From assembly GCF_026339875.1 (NCBI RefSeq), contig NZ_JAPEPZ010000002.1, positions 248,001 through 312,000 on the forward strand: DNA of 64,000 nt, in the 5' to 3' direction. Below, one piece after another: positions 24,523 through 33,099 of this stretch. Under the pieces are notes generated by a model. It made no database searches. It saw only the letters and a list, made by a program, of their open reading frames with translations, and was not told where the DNA came from. Position 1 is the stretch's first letter, and each line of letters opens with the position of its first letter. Both the position numbers and the translations under genes were made by a program. Source of the DNA: Streptomyces sp. NBC_01571. Lineage in GTDB: Bacteria; Actinomycetota; Actinomycetes; Streptomycetales; Streptomycetaceae.

Positions 24523-25728
24523 TCAGCGCGCGGAGCCCGCCTTCCACTGGTCCCACGGCATGTTCCAGCCGTTGAGGCCGTTGTCGGGGGCGATCGTCCG
24601 GTCGGCGGAGTTCCGGACCACGACCACGTCGCCGATGAGGGAGTTGTCGAAGAACCAGGCGCCGTCCTGGTGGGAGTCGTTGCCGCCCTTGACGTCGTTG
24701 AGTCCGACACAGCCGTGGCTGATGTTGGTGTGCCCGAACACCGAGTCGGCGCCCCAGTAGTTGCCGTGGACGAACGTGCCCGAGGTGGACAGGCGCATGG
24801 CGTGCGGGACGTCGGGGATGTCGTACTGGCCGGCGAACCCGACCGTGGCTCCGTCCATCCGGGTGCTGGTCAGCTTCTCCGATATCACCATCCGGCCGTT
24901 CCACGTGGTCGAGTTCGGGGCTCCCGCCGTGATGGGCAACGTCCGCAGCGGCGTGCCGTCTCGGACGACCGTCATCCGGTGCGTGGAGGCGTCCGCGGTG
25001 GAGACCTGACTGCGGCCCACGGTGAAGCGGACCGTCCTGTCCTGTTCGCCGTACGCGCCCTCGGCACCCTTTACTCCGTCGAGGCGGATTCCGACGGTGA
25101 TGACGGAGTGGGCCTTCCAGTACCGCTGCGGACGGAAGTCGAGGCGGCGCGCGCCGAACCAGTGGCCGACGACGGTCTGGCCACTGCTGGAGCCGACCTC
25201 GATGGCCGACTCCACGGCCTTCCTGTCGGTGATCGCCTTGTCGAAAGTGAGCGACACGGGCATCCCCACACCGACCGTGGAGCCGTTGCCCGGGGTGATC
25301 GTTCCGGTGAAGCGGTCGGACGCGGCGACCGTGGTGAACGCGATCTCCTTCGTCGCCCTGCGGCCCCCGGCTCCCGCGGCCACCACCGTCAACCGGTAGG
25401 CGGTGTCATGGTCGAGGAGGGCATCGGGCGCCCAGGCTCTGCCACTCGAGGAGACGGCGCCGTGGACGACGCGGCCGTTCGCGGTGGCCAGGGACACCTT
25501 GGTGATCTTCCCGGCCGCGACCGTGACACGGCCACCGCGCCTGACGGAGACGTGCTTCTGTCCGTCGGCGGCGTTCAGGCGTATGCGGGGGGTGTCCGGG
25601 GCTCCGGCCATGACGGGGGACGCCTGTGCACGGTCGCTGTCGCCTCCGGGTCCGGTGCCGCAGCCGGCCAGCAGGCAGGCTGAGATCGACAGGACGGCAA
25701 GGGCCGCGGCCGGGCGGGTGTGGTGCAT
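24523..25728 (-). CDS. L,D-transpeptidase lipoprotein (YkuD domain)
   Basis: 401 residues; ATG 25728 has GGAG 6 bases upstream. A lipoprotein signal ends at LLAGC, so the mature protein is anchored outside the membrane. Residues 45-250 are two Ig-like regions typical of actinobacterial Ldt enzymes. The YkuD catalytic domain, about 265-385, has the signature HGNYWG (321) and SHGCVGLND (340), with Cys as nucleophile. It should form 3-3 cross-links in peptidoglycan or attach proteins to it. The C-terminus GLNGWNMPWDQW is characteristic of Streptomyces Ldt proteins. It appears monocistronic. Confidence 0.95.
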   Translation of the reverse strand: MHHTRPAAALAVLSISACLLAGCGTGPGGDSDRAQASPVMAGAPDTPRIRLNAADGQKHVSVRRGGRVTVAAGKITKVSLATANGRVVHGAVSSSGRAWAPDALLDHDTAYRLTVVAAGAGGRRATKEIAFTTVAASDRFTGTITPGNGSTVGVGMPVSLTFDKAITDRKAVESAIEVGSSSGQTVVGHWFGARRLDFRPQRYWKAHSVITVGIRLDGVKGAEGAYGEQDRTVRFTVGRSQVSTADASTHRMTVVRDGTPLRTLPITAGAPNSTTWNGRMVISEKLTSTRMDGATVGFAGQYDIPDVPHAMRLSTSGTFVHGNYWGADSVFGHTNISHGCVGLNDVKGGNDSHQDGAWFFDNSLIGDVVVVRNSADRTIAPDNGLNGWNMPWDQWKAGSAR

Positions 25729-26007
25729 GGGAGCTCCGTCTTTCGCGTCGGGTGGTGTGTCCCACTCCGGGGAACCGGTGCCGGTTCGGACGGCACGGTG
25801 CCGACGCGGCGCGGCGTGATGGCGCAGGACCGCGCGCGAGGAACTCACGGTCGCGGCGGGACACGGATCCAACATGGCGTGCGAATATCAGGAAGTTGTC
25901 AGGCTGCGGCAAGGCCCGCACACGGTCCCGCGGGACGGTGACGGGACCAGGGAAAGCCGGCGGTCACGCCGATCCCGAGCCCCGCCGCCGTCCGCGGGAA
26001 CAAGTCC

Positions 26008-26415
26008 TCAGCGCGACGGCTGGGGAAAGACCACCCGAAGCCTCTGGACTCGTCCGTCACGGCGGAACATGAGCCAGGCCAGGGTCGACGGGCAGGGGTT
26101 CAGGGCGCCCACGGGGTTGGTGACATCCATCTCCCAGATGGTGATGGAGCGACTGGCCACCACATGACGCACGTGCTGACGCACTCCGGCTTCCAACGTC
26201 CGACGCATGACCGGGGTGGGATGGGTCCGTTCTCCCTGCGGGTTGAGGATGCCGACCAGTTCGGTCCCAGCCGGCCACAACTCGGATATCTCCCGGGACA
26301 GGGGGCCGCGCTCGGACGCCTGGAGGGTCGCCACGGCCTCGTGGCGGCTCTCCTCGGTGAGCGAGGAAGCGTCGTCGTGCGCTTCGGTGGCGGTCGACAA
26401 CAGGACCTGGGCCAT
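26008..26415 (-). CDS. Hypothetical protein, possibly NTF2-like
   Basis: 135 residues from ATG 26415, without a good ribosome binding site; an in-frame stop lies 13 codons upstream. The second half alternates long strands (ELVGILNPQG, SRSITIWEMDV, LAWLMFRRDGRVQRLRVVF) in a way that resembles the sheet of NTF2/SnoaL-like domains, and the first half is helical. No motif confirms this. High G/C at third positions supports real coding. Confidence 0.5.
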   Translation of the reverse strand: MAQVLLSTATEAHDDASSLTEESRHEAVATLQASERGPLSREISELWPAGTELVGILNPQGERTHPTPVMRRTLEAGVRQHVRHVVASRSITIWEMDVTNPVGALNPCPSTLAWLMFRRDGRVQRLRVVFPQPSR

Positions 26416-26750
26416 GTGCTGTTCCGAAGTCGCCCGGTGACCCGACGCCGACTAGATGCGTGGCGAGCCTGGAAGTTCGAACCTTGGGGTGTGATGCCCG
26501 TCACAGCCCTCCTGTCGGGTTCGGCATCACGGCGGCGCTGTCCCCGCACGATCCGGGCCGGCCCGTGCTCACGGCGCGTGTGCTCCGCTGGTCCCTGTGG
26601 GGCCTTCACCGCAGTGGACTGCGCGTGTCACATGGACTCCGCGCCGGACCGCGAAGGTGTCCACTGACCGGTGGCATCCGTTCACGGGGGCGGGCGCCGG
26701 GCCGAGGCAATGGAGTCGCTGCGGAACCGGAAGTTCCGTAGATTCACCCG
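26416..26750. other. Intergenic stretch without a supported gene
   Basis: 335 bases. Just before 26751 there is an inverted repeat GGAAC-N5-GTTCC (26723-26737) followed by TAGATT (26739-26744), which could be a regulated -10 box for a leaderless transcript starting at the GTG. Nothing else was recognised. Confidence 0.4.
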
Positions 26751-27224
26751 GTGACCTACGACATCACGTTCGTGCGGGTGCGACAGGGCCTGACGCTTCA
26801 CGAGACGCTCGACCGCCTCCACGCCGGCTCCGATCCCGATGCCGACCCGCCAGAGCTCCGCCTCACCGGCACACAACGGGCCGTGTGGGGCCGCATCGTG
26901 GACCGGGTCTCGCGGGAGATCGGATCCGTCGAGTCCGAGGAGTACCCGTACAGCCTGACTTTCGAGACGGTCGGTCCACCGGGACGCGTGCAGTTCGACT
27001 ACTACGGGGACACGGCCAACATCGAGGTCGCCTACCGCCACTTGGGGCCGGCGGCACCCGAGATGATGAATCTGGTCTATCGGATCGCTCGCATCGTCGA
27101 GGAGGAAAGCGGCCTGACCGGCTACGACTTCGAGGTGGACCAGCCCACCCGAACCGGCGACCCCGCCAGAGCCGCCGCCCGGCTGAGCGGCGTCTCCGAC
27201 TGGGCGCGGCATCACCTGAGTTAG
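26751..27224 (+). CDS. Hypothetical protein of unknown family
   Basis: 157 residues from GTG 26751. No ribosome binding site is present, but a TAGATT -10-like box ends 7 bases upstream, so the mRNA may be leaderless. The protein is cytoplasmic and acidic: MTYDITFVRV, a strand-rich centre (PYSLTFETV, VQFDYYGDTANIEVAYRH) and a helix with a hydrophobic face (EMMNLVYRIARIVEEES). I do not recognise a family. Confidence 0.65.
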   Translation: MTYDITFVRVRQGLTLHETLDRLHAGSDPDADPPELRLTGTQRAVWGRIVDRVSREIGSVESEEYPYSLTFETVGPPGRVQFDYYGDTANIEVAYRHLGPAAPEMMNLVYRIARIVEEESGLTGYDFEVDQPTRTGDPARAAARLSGVSDWARHHLS

Positions 27225-27246
27225 CGTTCGTGGTCTCGTGGGCGAA

Positions 27247-27265
27247 GGGCGGCGGGGCGCCGCCC
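27247..27265 (+). terminator. Short GC hairpin
   Basis: GGGCGGC and GCCGCCC with a 5-base loop, 22 bases after the stop codon at 27224. Confidence 0.45.
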
Positions 27266-27331
27266 GGCTGCGCCTTCGGTGCGCCGGTCCGACGTACTTC
27301 GGCGGCCGGCCGCCAGACCGTCCGCCGCCGT

Positions 27332-28102
27332 TCAGTCCTGAGGGACGCCCCGGACGATTCGGCCGACGACCTCCGCGGCCCGCTCCGGCTGCCCCTCGAA
27401 CCAGCTGCCCAGGTACTCCCGGACGGCCTCCCCGACACAGACCCGCACGTCGGGGTTGCCCAGCAACCCGCGCGTGGCGCCGAGGAATTCGAGTCGGTCG
27501 AGCTTCACCGACACGACCGCCGTGAGACCCGCGCCGACCCGGTCGGCGCGGAGATCGGGGTCCGCTGCCGCCAGCAGCCCCCGTTCCCGTGCGTACGCGG
27601 TGACCGCGGCCGCCACGCGGTCTCGGAAGCCGTCCACGTGCGTGCCACCCTGGGCAGTGGCCAGGCTGTTGGCGAAGCCGCGCATCCGCTCCTCGCGGCA
27701 GCCGTTCCACAGCAGGGCCGCCTCCATCGTCCCCGCCATCCGCGGGTCCTCCCGCTCGAAGCCGATGACGTTCGGGTGGAGAGCCGCCCCCGCCTCCGCG
27801 TCGAGGGCGGCCACGAAGTCCCGCACTCCGTCAGGGAAGCGGAACAGCACCGCTCGGGCCTCGCCTGCCGGGCGTTCGTCGGTCAGGGAGATCCTCAGGC
27901 CCCGGTCGAGAAAGGCCACCTGCCGGAAACGCTCCGCCAGCACGGGGAACGAGCACCGCGCCGTCCCGAAGATCTCGGCGTCGGGCCAGAAGGCGATGGT
28001 CGTGCCGTTTCCCGGCACCGGCTCCACGACGGCGGGTGGGGCGACCGCGACACCGCGCGCGTACTCGTGCGTCCGGCGGGCCCTCGCCCCGTACCTCGGC
28101 AC
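27332..28102 (-). pseudogene. GyrB-like fragment (transducer region only)
   Basis: 256 residues align by eye with the middle of DNA gyrase/topoisomerase IV subunit B: HEYARG, then GTTIAFWPDAEIF, FLDRGLRISLTDER, ANSLATAQGGTHVDGFR and TAVVSVKLDRLEF. The GHKL ATP-binding part that should precede it (about 200 residues) and the TOPRIM metal-binding part that should follow are absent. The nominal GTG start at 28102 falls within the homologous region. The frame has no internal stop, so it is either a young truncation or a fragment retained for another use. It could not work as a gyrase subunit. Confidence 0.65.
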
Positions 28103-28340
28103 CGCTGTAGCGAGCCAAGTGTGGATCCTCCAGGCGGAGTTGTGTGCTCATCGGAACTGCCGCCATCCGTGTGGAAGTCGCACGGTCCTTGAGTGGTTGC
28201 CGCCGCTTCGCGGGCGTGGCGTGTCGCCCGACGGTGTTCCTCTTTCCTACATTCCGGCCGACGGGCCGTCGGTGGACCGTCGTGGCTTCGGCCTCCCCGG
28301 GCGTGACTCCGCCCGGTCGCTCGGCTTCCCTGGGAGTGAT

Positions 28341-29822
28341 GTGCCCCGGTCCCGTATCCGCTCCTCGTCGGCCTGGCTCGCCGCCGGCCTGCTCCTGACC
28401 TCCGGCTGGTCGGCCGGCTGCGGGAGCCGGGCACCGACCGGCCCGTCCCGCTCCACCCTCCAGCCCGCGCCGAGGGAAGCCCACAGTTCCGCGCCCGGCC
28501 CTCGACTGCAGGACCCGCCGGAGCTGGTCAGCCGCAAAGGCCTCCTGAAGGCCGCCATCACGGTCGAGCGCCGCAAGGTGCAGGTGGGTGACCGTCAGCT
28601 GTACGCCACCACGTACAACGGCGCCTACATGCCGCCCACCTTGCGCGTACGGCCCGGCGACCGCATCGACCTCACCATGACCAATCGCATCGACGAGGAC
28701 ACCAACCTGCACACGCACGGTCTCCACGTCTCGCCGCGCGCCCCCGCCGACGACATCTTCATCGCCATCAAGTACAACCACTCGTATCACTACTCGTACA
28801 AGCTGCCGTCCAACCACCCGACCGGCACCTACTGGTACCACTCGCACGCGGACATGATGTCCGCACCGCAGGTAGCAGGCGGTGAGTCGGGCGTCATCAT
28901 CGTCGACGGCCTGCAGAAGTACCTGCCCCCGGCGCTGCGCGGCATCACCGAGCACACGATCGCGCTCAAGGACTTCCAGGTCCATGGCGATTCGGTGAAG
29001 ACCCATCCCCTTCACATCGGGGCGGCCACCAACCGCACCGTCAACGGCCAGCGGAACCCGGTGATCAACATCCGGCCGGGTGAGACCCAGCTCTGGCGGC
29101 TCGCCAACATCGGAGCCAACATCTACTACAAGCTCCACCTCCCGGGCACCCGCTTCCGCGTGATCGCCCAGGACGGCATCCCCGTACCCAAGGCATACGA
29201 CCAGGACACTCTGGTCATCGCGGCCGGCGCGCGCTTCGACGTGCTCGTCCAGGGTGGCCGACCCGGCACCACCCGGCTGGAGACCCTCCCGTACGACACC
29301 GGCTCGGCCGGAAACAAATTCCCCCGAGCCGACCTGGCCACCGTCGTCAGCGGCGGCACCGCCATGAGCCGCGCCGCCCTCCCGACCGGCTTCGCCCCGC
29401 ACGAGGACCTCAGCAACGCGACGATCGCGGCCCGCAAGACCGTCGTCTACACGGAGAACGGGGCGGGCACGAAGTTCTACATCAACGGCCGGATGTACAA
29501 CCCGCAGCGGGTCGACTTCACTTCCGCCCTCGGCAGCGTCGAGGAGTGGACCATCCGCAACCGCGCGAAGGAAGACCATTCCTTCCACATCCACACCAAC
29601 GACTTTCAGCTGATGAGTATCGACGGGAAACCGCACGACCCTTCCCACGGCTGGTACGACACCATCAACGTGCCCGCGCTCGGCGAGGCGGTCATCCGCA
29701 TCCATTTCACCGACTTCACCGGCAGGACGGTGCTGCACTGCCACATCCTCAACCACGAGGACATGGGCATGATGGCCGTCCTGGACATCGTCGAGCCGAA
29801 CCAGAATCCCCCTGGCACGTGA
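28341..29822 (+). CDS. Multicopper oxidase (laccase-like) lipoprotein
   Basis: 493 residues. GTG 28341 follows GGGAG by 5 bases; the frame is open far upstream but without support. A lipoprotein signal ends at WSAGC, so the enzyme is surface-anchored. All four copper motifs are present: HTHGLHV (123), WYHSHAD (167), HSFHIH (412) and HCHILNHEDMGMM (465), the last giving the type 1 Met ligand. Three cupredoxin domains are consistent with the length. It probably oxidises phenols, metals or copper(I) outside the cell. A terminator follows at once. Confidence 0.93.
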   Translation: MPRSRIRSSSAWLAAGLLLTSGWSAGCGSRAPTGPSRSTLQPAPREAHSSAPGPRLQDPPELVSRKGLLKAAITVERRKVQVGDRQLYATTYNGAYMPPTLRVRPGDRIDLTMTNRIDEDTNLHTHGLHVSPRAPADDIFIAIKYNHSYHYSYKLPSNHPTGTYWYHSHADMMSAPQVAGGESGVIIVDGLQKYLPPALRGITEHTIALKDFQVHGDSVKTHPLHIGAATNRTVNGQRNPVINIRPGETQLWRLANIGANIYYKLHLPGTRFRVIAQDGIPVPKAYDQDTLVIAAGARFDVLVQGGRPGTTRLETLPYDTGSAGNKFPRADLATVVSGGTAMSRAALPTGFAPHEDLSNATIAARKTVVYTENGAGTKFYINGRMYNPQRVDFTSALGSVEEWTIRNRAKEDHSFHIHTNDFQLMSIDGKPHDPSHGWYDTINVPALGEAVIRIHFTDFTGRTVLHCHILNHEDMGMMAVLDIVEPNQNPPGT

Positions 29823-29826
29823 TCCC

Positions 29827-29861
29827 GTCCCCAGGGCCTGGGTGTCGCCGGACCTGGGGAC
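29827..29861 (+). terminator. Terminator of the multicopper oxidase gene
   Basis: GTCCCCAGG and CCTGGGGAC, perfect 9-bp arms with a 17-base loop, 4 bases after the stop codon. Confidence 0.7.
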
Positions 29862-29937
29862 GAGCGGAACGGACGGCACCTGACCGCCACTGCTCCGGCG
29901 GCGCCCGGAGATTTCCCGCCGCGTGAGGGGCGTTCAG

Positions 29938-30100
29938 GTGACCGTGCCCAATGCCGCGCTGACGCTCGCGATGATCGCTCCGCCTATCGCGTTGGAGATC
30001 AAGGAGCGCAGGAAGCCGGTGTCGCGGGCTGCGCCCGCTGGAGGAGGAACGATCGCTCGTCGTGGTGCCCGGTGGGGCGCGACAGGGTGAGGGCGGTCAT
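29938..30100 (-). pseudogene. Possible frame-broken small gene
   Basis: ATG 30100 opens MTALTLSRPTGHHDERSFLL. About 30 codons in, the coding-like signal moves to another frame (GFLRSLISNAIGGAIIASVS) that closes at TGA 29938. The two halves together would give a protein of about 53 residues with a hydrophobic C-terminal helix. A small indel is the simplest explanation; chance is possible. Confidence 0.3.
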
Positions 30101-30125
30101 GGCACGACCTCCGTACTGATCATGA

Positions 30126-30407
30126 TCCCTCGACAACTGCACCGAGGCCGAGGTCGACGAGATGGTCGCAGCGGCGGGACCGTTGGAGCTCGACGTCCAC
30201 TGGTACGCGGCCCCGCGCGGACTGCCGGCCTCCAAGCTGTGCGGCGTACAGCTGTGCGTCAACAGCGCCTGGACCAAGCAGTGTTCCGAGCCCGCGCCAG
30301 GAAACCACGCCGTCCATCTCTCCATCGGCACGAGGAACCGGGACGTCCAGGACGACTGGCTACGGGCTACCGGCCTGAGCCTCGGCCCGGCACAGACGGG
30401 CTGGTAG
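30126..30407 (+). pseudogene. Fragment of an unrecognised coding sequence
   Basis: The frame 30126-30407 has strong G/C bias at third positions and a natural-looking sequence (ELDVHWYAAPRGL, GVQLCVNSAWTKQCSE, HLSIGTRNRD), but a stop codon lies immediately before it. The first ATG, at 30162, has no ribosome binding site and would cut into the conserved-looking part. It may be the 3' end of a truncated gene. Four residues (LCG, LCV, QCS and an upstream NCT) are cysteines. Confidence 0.4.
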
Positions 30408-30462
30408 TGACCGGCCATCGGTACGCGTGGACGGTCGGGCGGATCCTCGGGTCCCGGCGCGT

Positions 30463-30500
30463 GTGAACGTTGCCCGATACGACCGCAAACACACGTTCAC
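30463..30500 (+). promoter_or_regulatory. Spaced inverted repeat upstream of the phosphate transporter
   Basis: GTGAACGT (30463-30470) and ACGTTCAC (30493-30500) are perfect inverse copies whose starts are 30 bases apart, about three helical turns. The right arm continues as GTTCACC, the core of a PhoP direct-repeat unit, but no second unit follows at 11 bases, so a full PHO box is not present. Confidence 0.4.
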
Positions 30501-30571
30501 CTCCACTCGGCCATGCGTGGGCTTTGCCTCCGGTTCCCCCTCCGTACGCCTCCGATTGCTTCCATCGAGGA

Positions 30572-31726
30572 ATGGACCACATCACGTTCCTCGTGGCGGT
30601 CGTCATCGTCACGGCTCTGGCCTTCGATTTCACCAACGGTTTCCACGACACGGCGAACGCGATGGCCACGTCCATCGCGACCGGGGCACTCAAACCGAAA
30701 ACAGCGGTCCTCATCAGCGGCGTGCTGAACATCGGAGGAGCGTTCCTGTCCACCGAGGTCGCCAAGACGATCTCCGGCGGGATCGTCGACGACACCCTCG
30801 TCACTCCGGGCATGATCTTCGCCGGCCTGGTCGGGGCGATTCTGTGGAATCTGCTGACCTGGCTGCTCGGGCTTCCCTCCAGTTCCTCGCACGCTCTCTT
30901 CGGCGGCCTCATCGGCGCGGTGTGGGTCGGCGCGGGTCAGCAGGGCGTGCACTTCGACAAGGTGCTCGAGAAGATCCTGATCCCCGCAGTGGCGTCGCCG
31001 CTCGTGGCGGGTGTCGCCGCGCTGCTGGCCACCTACCTCGCGTACCGGATCACCGCCCGGGCCCGTGAGAAGTCGGTGACGAAGGGCTTCCGGCTCGGGC
31101 AGATCGCCTCGGCCTCGCTGGTGTCGCTGGCGCACGGCACGAACGACGCGCAGAAGACGATGGGCGTCATCACGCTGACGCTGATCTCGGCGGGCGCGCT
31201 GGGCCATGACGCGGGTCCGCCGGTCTGGGTCATCGCGTCCGCGGGCCTGGCCATCGGGCTCGGCACCTACCTGGGCGGCTGGCGCATCATCCGGACGATG
31301 GGCAAGGGGCTCACCGACATCCAGTCCCCGCAGGGCTTCGCGGCCGAGGCGGCCTCCACGACGGTGATCCTCACATCCGCCCACCTGGGGTTCGCGCTCT
31401 CCACCACGCAGGTCTGCTCCGGTGGCATTCTCGGGGCGGGGCTCGGGAGGCGGCTGGCCGAGGTGCGCTGGGGCACCGCGGGCCGCATGGCGGTCGCCTG
31501 GCTGGTCACACTGCCGGCCGCCGCGCTGGTCGGCGGGGTGTCGGCGAGCGTCGTGAAGCACGGCGGGACCTTTGGCACCGTGGTCATCGCGCTCGTCGCG
31601 GCGGCCGTCGCCGCGTTCATCGTCGTCGCCTCCCGCCGCAACCCCGTACACGCCTCGAACGTCAACGACCACCACGAGGTCTCCGTCCGTACCGCGACGC
31701 CGACCGGCGTCGGTACGTCCGCCTGA
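30572..31726 (+). CDS. PiT-family low-affinity inorganic phosphate transporter
   Basis: 384 residues from ATG 30572 (the adjacent GAGGA is very close, so initiation may be weak). The two inverted PiT signature repeats are visible: FDFTNGFHDTANAM near residue 14 and SLAHGTNDAQKTMGV near 190. About ten membrane segments are expected. It imports phosphate, usually as metal-phosphate with protons. The next genes are a small membrane protein 19 bases on and the polyphosphate kinase PPK2, all on the same strand, so phosphate uptake and polyphosphate metabolism are likely to be co-expressed. Confidence 0.93.
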   Translation: MDHITFLVAVVIVTALAFDFTNGFHDTANAMATSIATGALKPKTAVLISGVLNIGGAFLSTEVAKTISGGIVDDTLVTPGMIFAGLVGAILWNLLTWLLGLPSSSSHALFGGLIGAVWVGAGQQGVHFDKVLEKILIPAVASPLVAGVAALLATYLAYRITARAREKSVTKGFRLGQIASASLVSLAHGTNDAQKTMGVITLTLISAGALGHDAGPPVWVIASAGLAIGLGTYLGGWRIIRTMGKGLTDIQSPQGFAAEAASTTVILTSAHLGFALSTTQVCSGGILGAGLGRRLAEVRWGTAGRMAVAWLVTLPAAALVGGVSASVVKHGGTFGTVVIALVAAAVAAFIVVASRRNPVHASNVNDHHEVSVRTATPTGVGTSA

Positions 31727-31745
31727 GCCTAGGAGAGTCCCGGAC

Positions 31746-31979
31746 ATGCATCTCGACTGGACCGCACTCGGTGAAGTCGCCGCGGTGAGCACAGGAGTCA
31801 CCGTGGCAGTGGTCGTCGTCTTCGCCCTCGGCGTGCTGGGCATCGCCCGGGTCGAGGGCACGCGTGACAGCGGCGGCGGCAGCGACGCCCTGGGGTTCGC
31901 CCAGGCCGGCCTCTGTTTCCTGGCCTGCGCGGCCGTGGTGGCGTACGGCATATATCTGATCGTGCCGCAGTTCCACTGA
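31746..31979 (+). CDS. Small membrane protein between pit and ppk2
   Basis: 77 residues from ATG 31746, with AGGAG about 11 bases upstream. Two hydrophobic segments (VAVVVVFALGVLGIA and LCFLACAAVVAYGIYLIV) flank a Gly/Ser/Asp loop of about 25 residues. It has no recognised family name. Its position in the phosphate operon suggests an accessory to the transporter, which is inference. Confidence 0.75.
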   Translation: MHLDWTALGEVAAVSTGVTVAVVVVFALGVLGIARVEGTRDSGGGSDALGFAQAGLCFLACAAVVAYGIYLIVPQFH

Positions 31980-32036
31980 CACAGCGGGAAGAACCTGAGT
32001 GGTGGGAAACGCGAAGCACGGAAAGAGGAGGGCCGG

Positions 32037-32942
32037 ATGACGGAACTGCTGGCTGGCATGCAGGTCGACTACTCCGACCACGACGACCCCGTACTGATCC
32101 GGCCGGACGGCAGCCCGGTCGACACGTGGCGGGAGAACTACCCGTACGAGCAGCGCATGGAGCGCAAGGAGTACGACTGGCACAAGCGGCTCCAGCAGAT
32201 AGAGCTGCTGAAGCTGCAGAGCTGGATCAAGGAGACCGGCCGGCGGCTCGTCATCGTCTTCGAGGGACGTGACGCGGCCGGCAAGGGCGGCACGATCAAG
32301 CGCTTCACCGAGCATCTGAACCCGCGCGGGGCTCGGGTGGTGGCGCTGGAGAAGCCGACGGAGCGGGAGCGCGGGCAGTGGTACTTCCAGCGGTACGTGG
32401 AGCATCTGCCGACCGCGGGCGAGATCGTGATGTTCGACCGGTCCTGGTACAACAGGGCGGGTGTGGAGCGCGTGATGGGTTTCTGCACCGACGACGAGTA
32501 CCGGCGCTTCATGCGGCAGGCGCCCGCCTTCGAGCGGATGCTCGTCGACGACGGCGTGGACCTGGTCAAGTTCTGGTTCTCGGTCTCCCAGAGTGAGCAG
32601 CGCACCCGGTTCACGATCCGGCAGGTCGATCCGGTGCGGCAGTGGAAGCTGAGCCCCATGGACCTGGCCTCGCTGGACCTCTGGGACGACTACACGGCGG
32701 CCAAGGTCGCCATGTTCCGCGAGACGGACACCGAGCAGGCGCCCTGGACCGTGGTGAAGAGCAACGACAAGAAGCGGGCCCGCGTCGAGGCCATGCGCAG
32801 CGTGCTGGCCCGCTTCGCCTACGCCGACAAGGACGAGGAGGTCGTCGGCAGCCCCGACCCCAGCATCGTGGGCGCGGCGGCGAACCTGCTGGAGGAGGGC
32901 GAGGACGACGCGGTGGCCGTCGGCGGCCCCGCGGCGTCCTGA
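32037..32942 (+). CDS. ppk2: Polyphosphate kinase 2 (PPK2)
   Basis: 301 residues; ATG 32037 with AGAGGAGGG upstream. The class I PPK2 core contains Walker A GRDAAGKGGTIKR (76), the lid-type segment LEKPTERERGQWYFQRY, Walker B MFDRSWYNRAGVE (132), and the closing WKLSPMDL and DDYTAAK. It transfers phosphate between polyphosphate and nucleoside diphosphates, favouring nucleotide synthesis from polyphosphate. It is the last gene of the pit operon. The C-terminal 40 residues are an acidic, Ala-rich tail not needed for the fold. Confidence 0.95.
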   Translation: MTELLAGMQVDYSDHDDPVLIRPDGSPVDTWRENYPYEQRMERKEYDWHKRLQQIELLKLQSWIKETGRRLVIVFEGRDAAGKGGTIKRFTEHLNPRGARVVALEKPTERERGQWYFQRYVEHLPTAGEIVMFDRSWYNRAGVERVMGFCTDDEYRRFMRQAPAFERMLVDDGVDLVKFWFSVSQSEQRTRFTIRQVDPVRQWKLSPMDLASLDLWDDYTAAKVAMFRETDTEQAPWTVVKSNDKKRARVEAMRSVLARFAYADKDEEVVGSPDPSIVGAAANLLEEGEDDAVAVGGPAAS

Positions 32943-33099
32943 CATCCACCGCCGTACGCCGACCGGGCCGAGTCCCCGCCGGCGTACGTCCACTCGTCGC
33001 GTCGGACGACCGGTAAGGGGCTCACCGCGCGGCTCGTCGGCCGGCCGGCCGCGCCTCGACGGTTCATGAGGAGCCCCCGACGGTCGTCGCGGGACTGAC

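Larger units (their letters stand above)
29823..30571. other. Decayed or poorly coding region
   Basis: About 750 bases between the multicopper oxidase and the phosphate transporter. It holds a terminator, two fragments that look coding but lack intact starts or frames (29938-30100 minus, 30126-30407 plus), and a spaced inverted repeat at 30463-30500 upstream of the transporter. Confidence 0.5.

Noticed and set aside
27831..29879. Minus-strand open frame across the multicopper oxidase and part of the GyrB fragment
   Set aside because: The plus strand encodes all copper motifs; the minus translation has none. A short MSTQLRLEDPH stretch near 28151 looked like a gene start, but it could not be joined to the GyrB fragment or any family.
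30463..30510. Full PHO box upstream of pit
   Set aside because: Only one GTTCACC unit is present on the plus strand; the second direct-repeat unit at 11 bases does not match, so I report it as an inverted repeat only.
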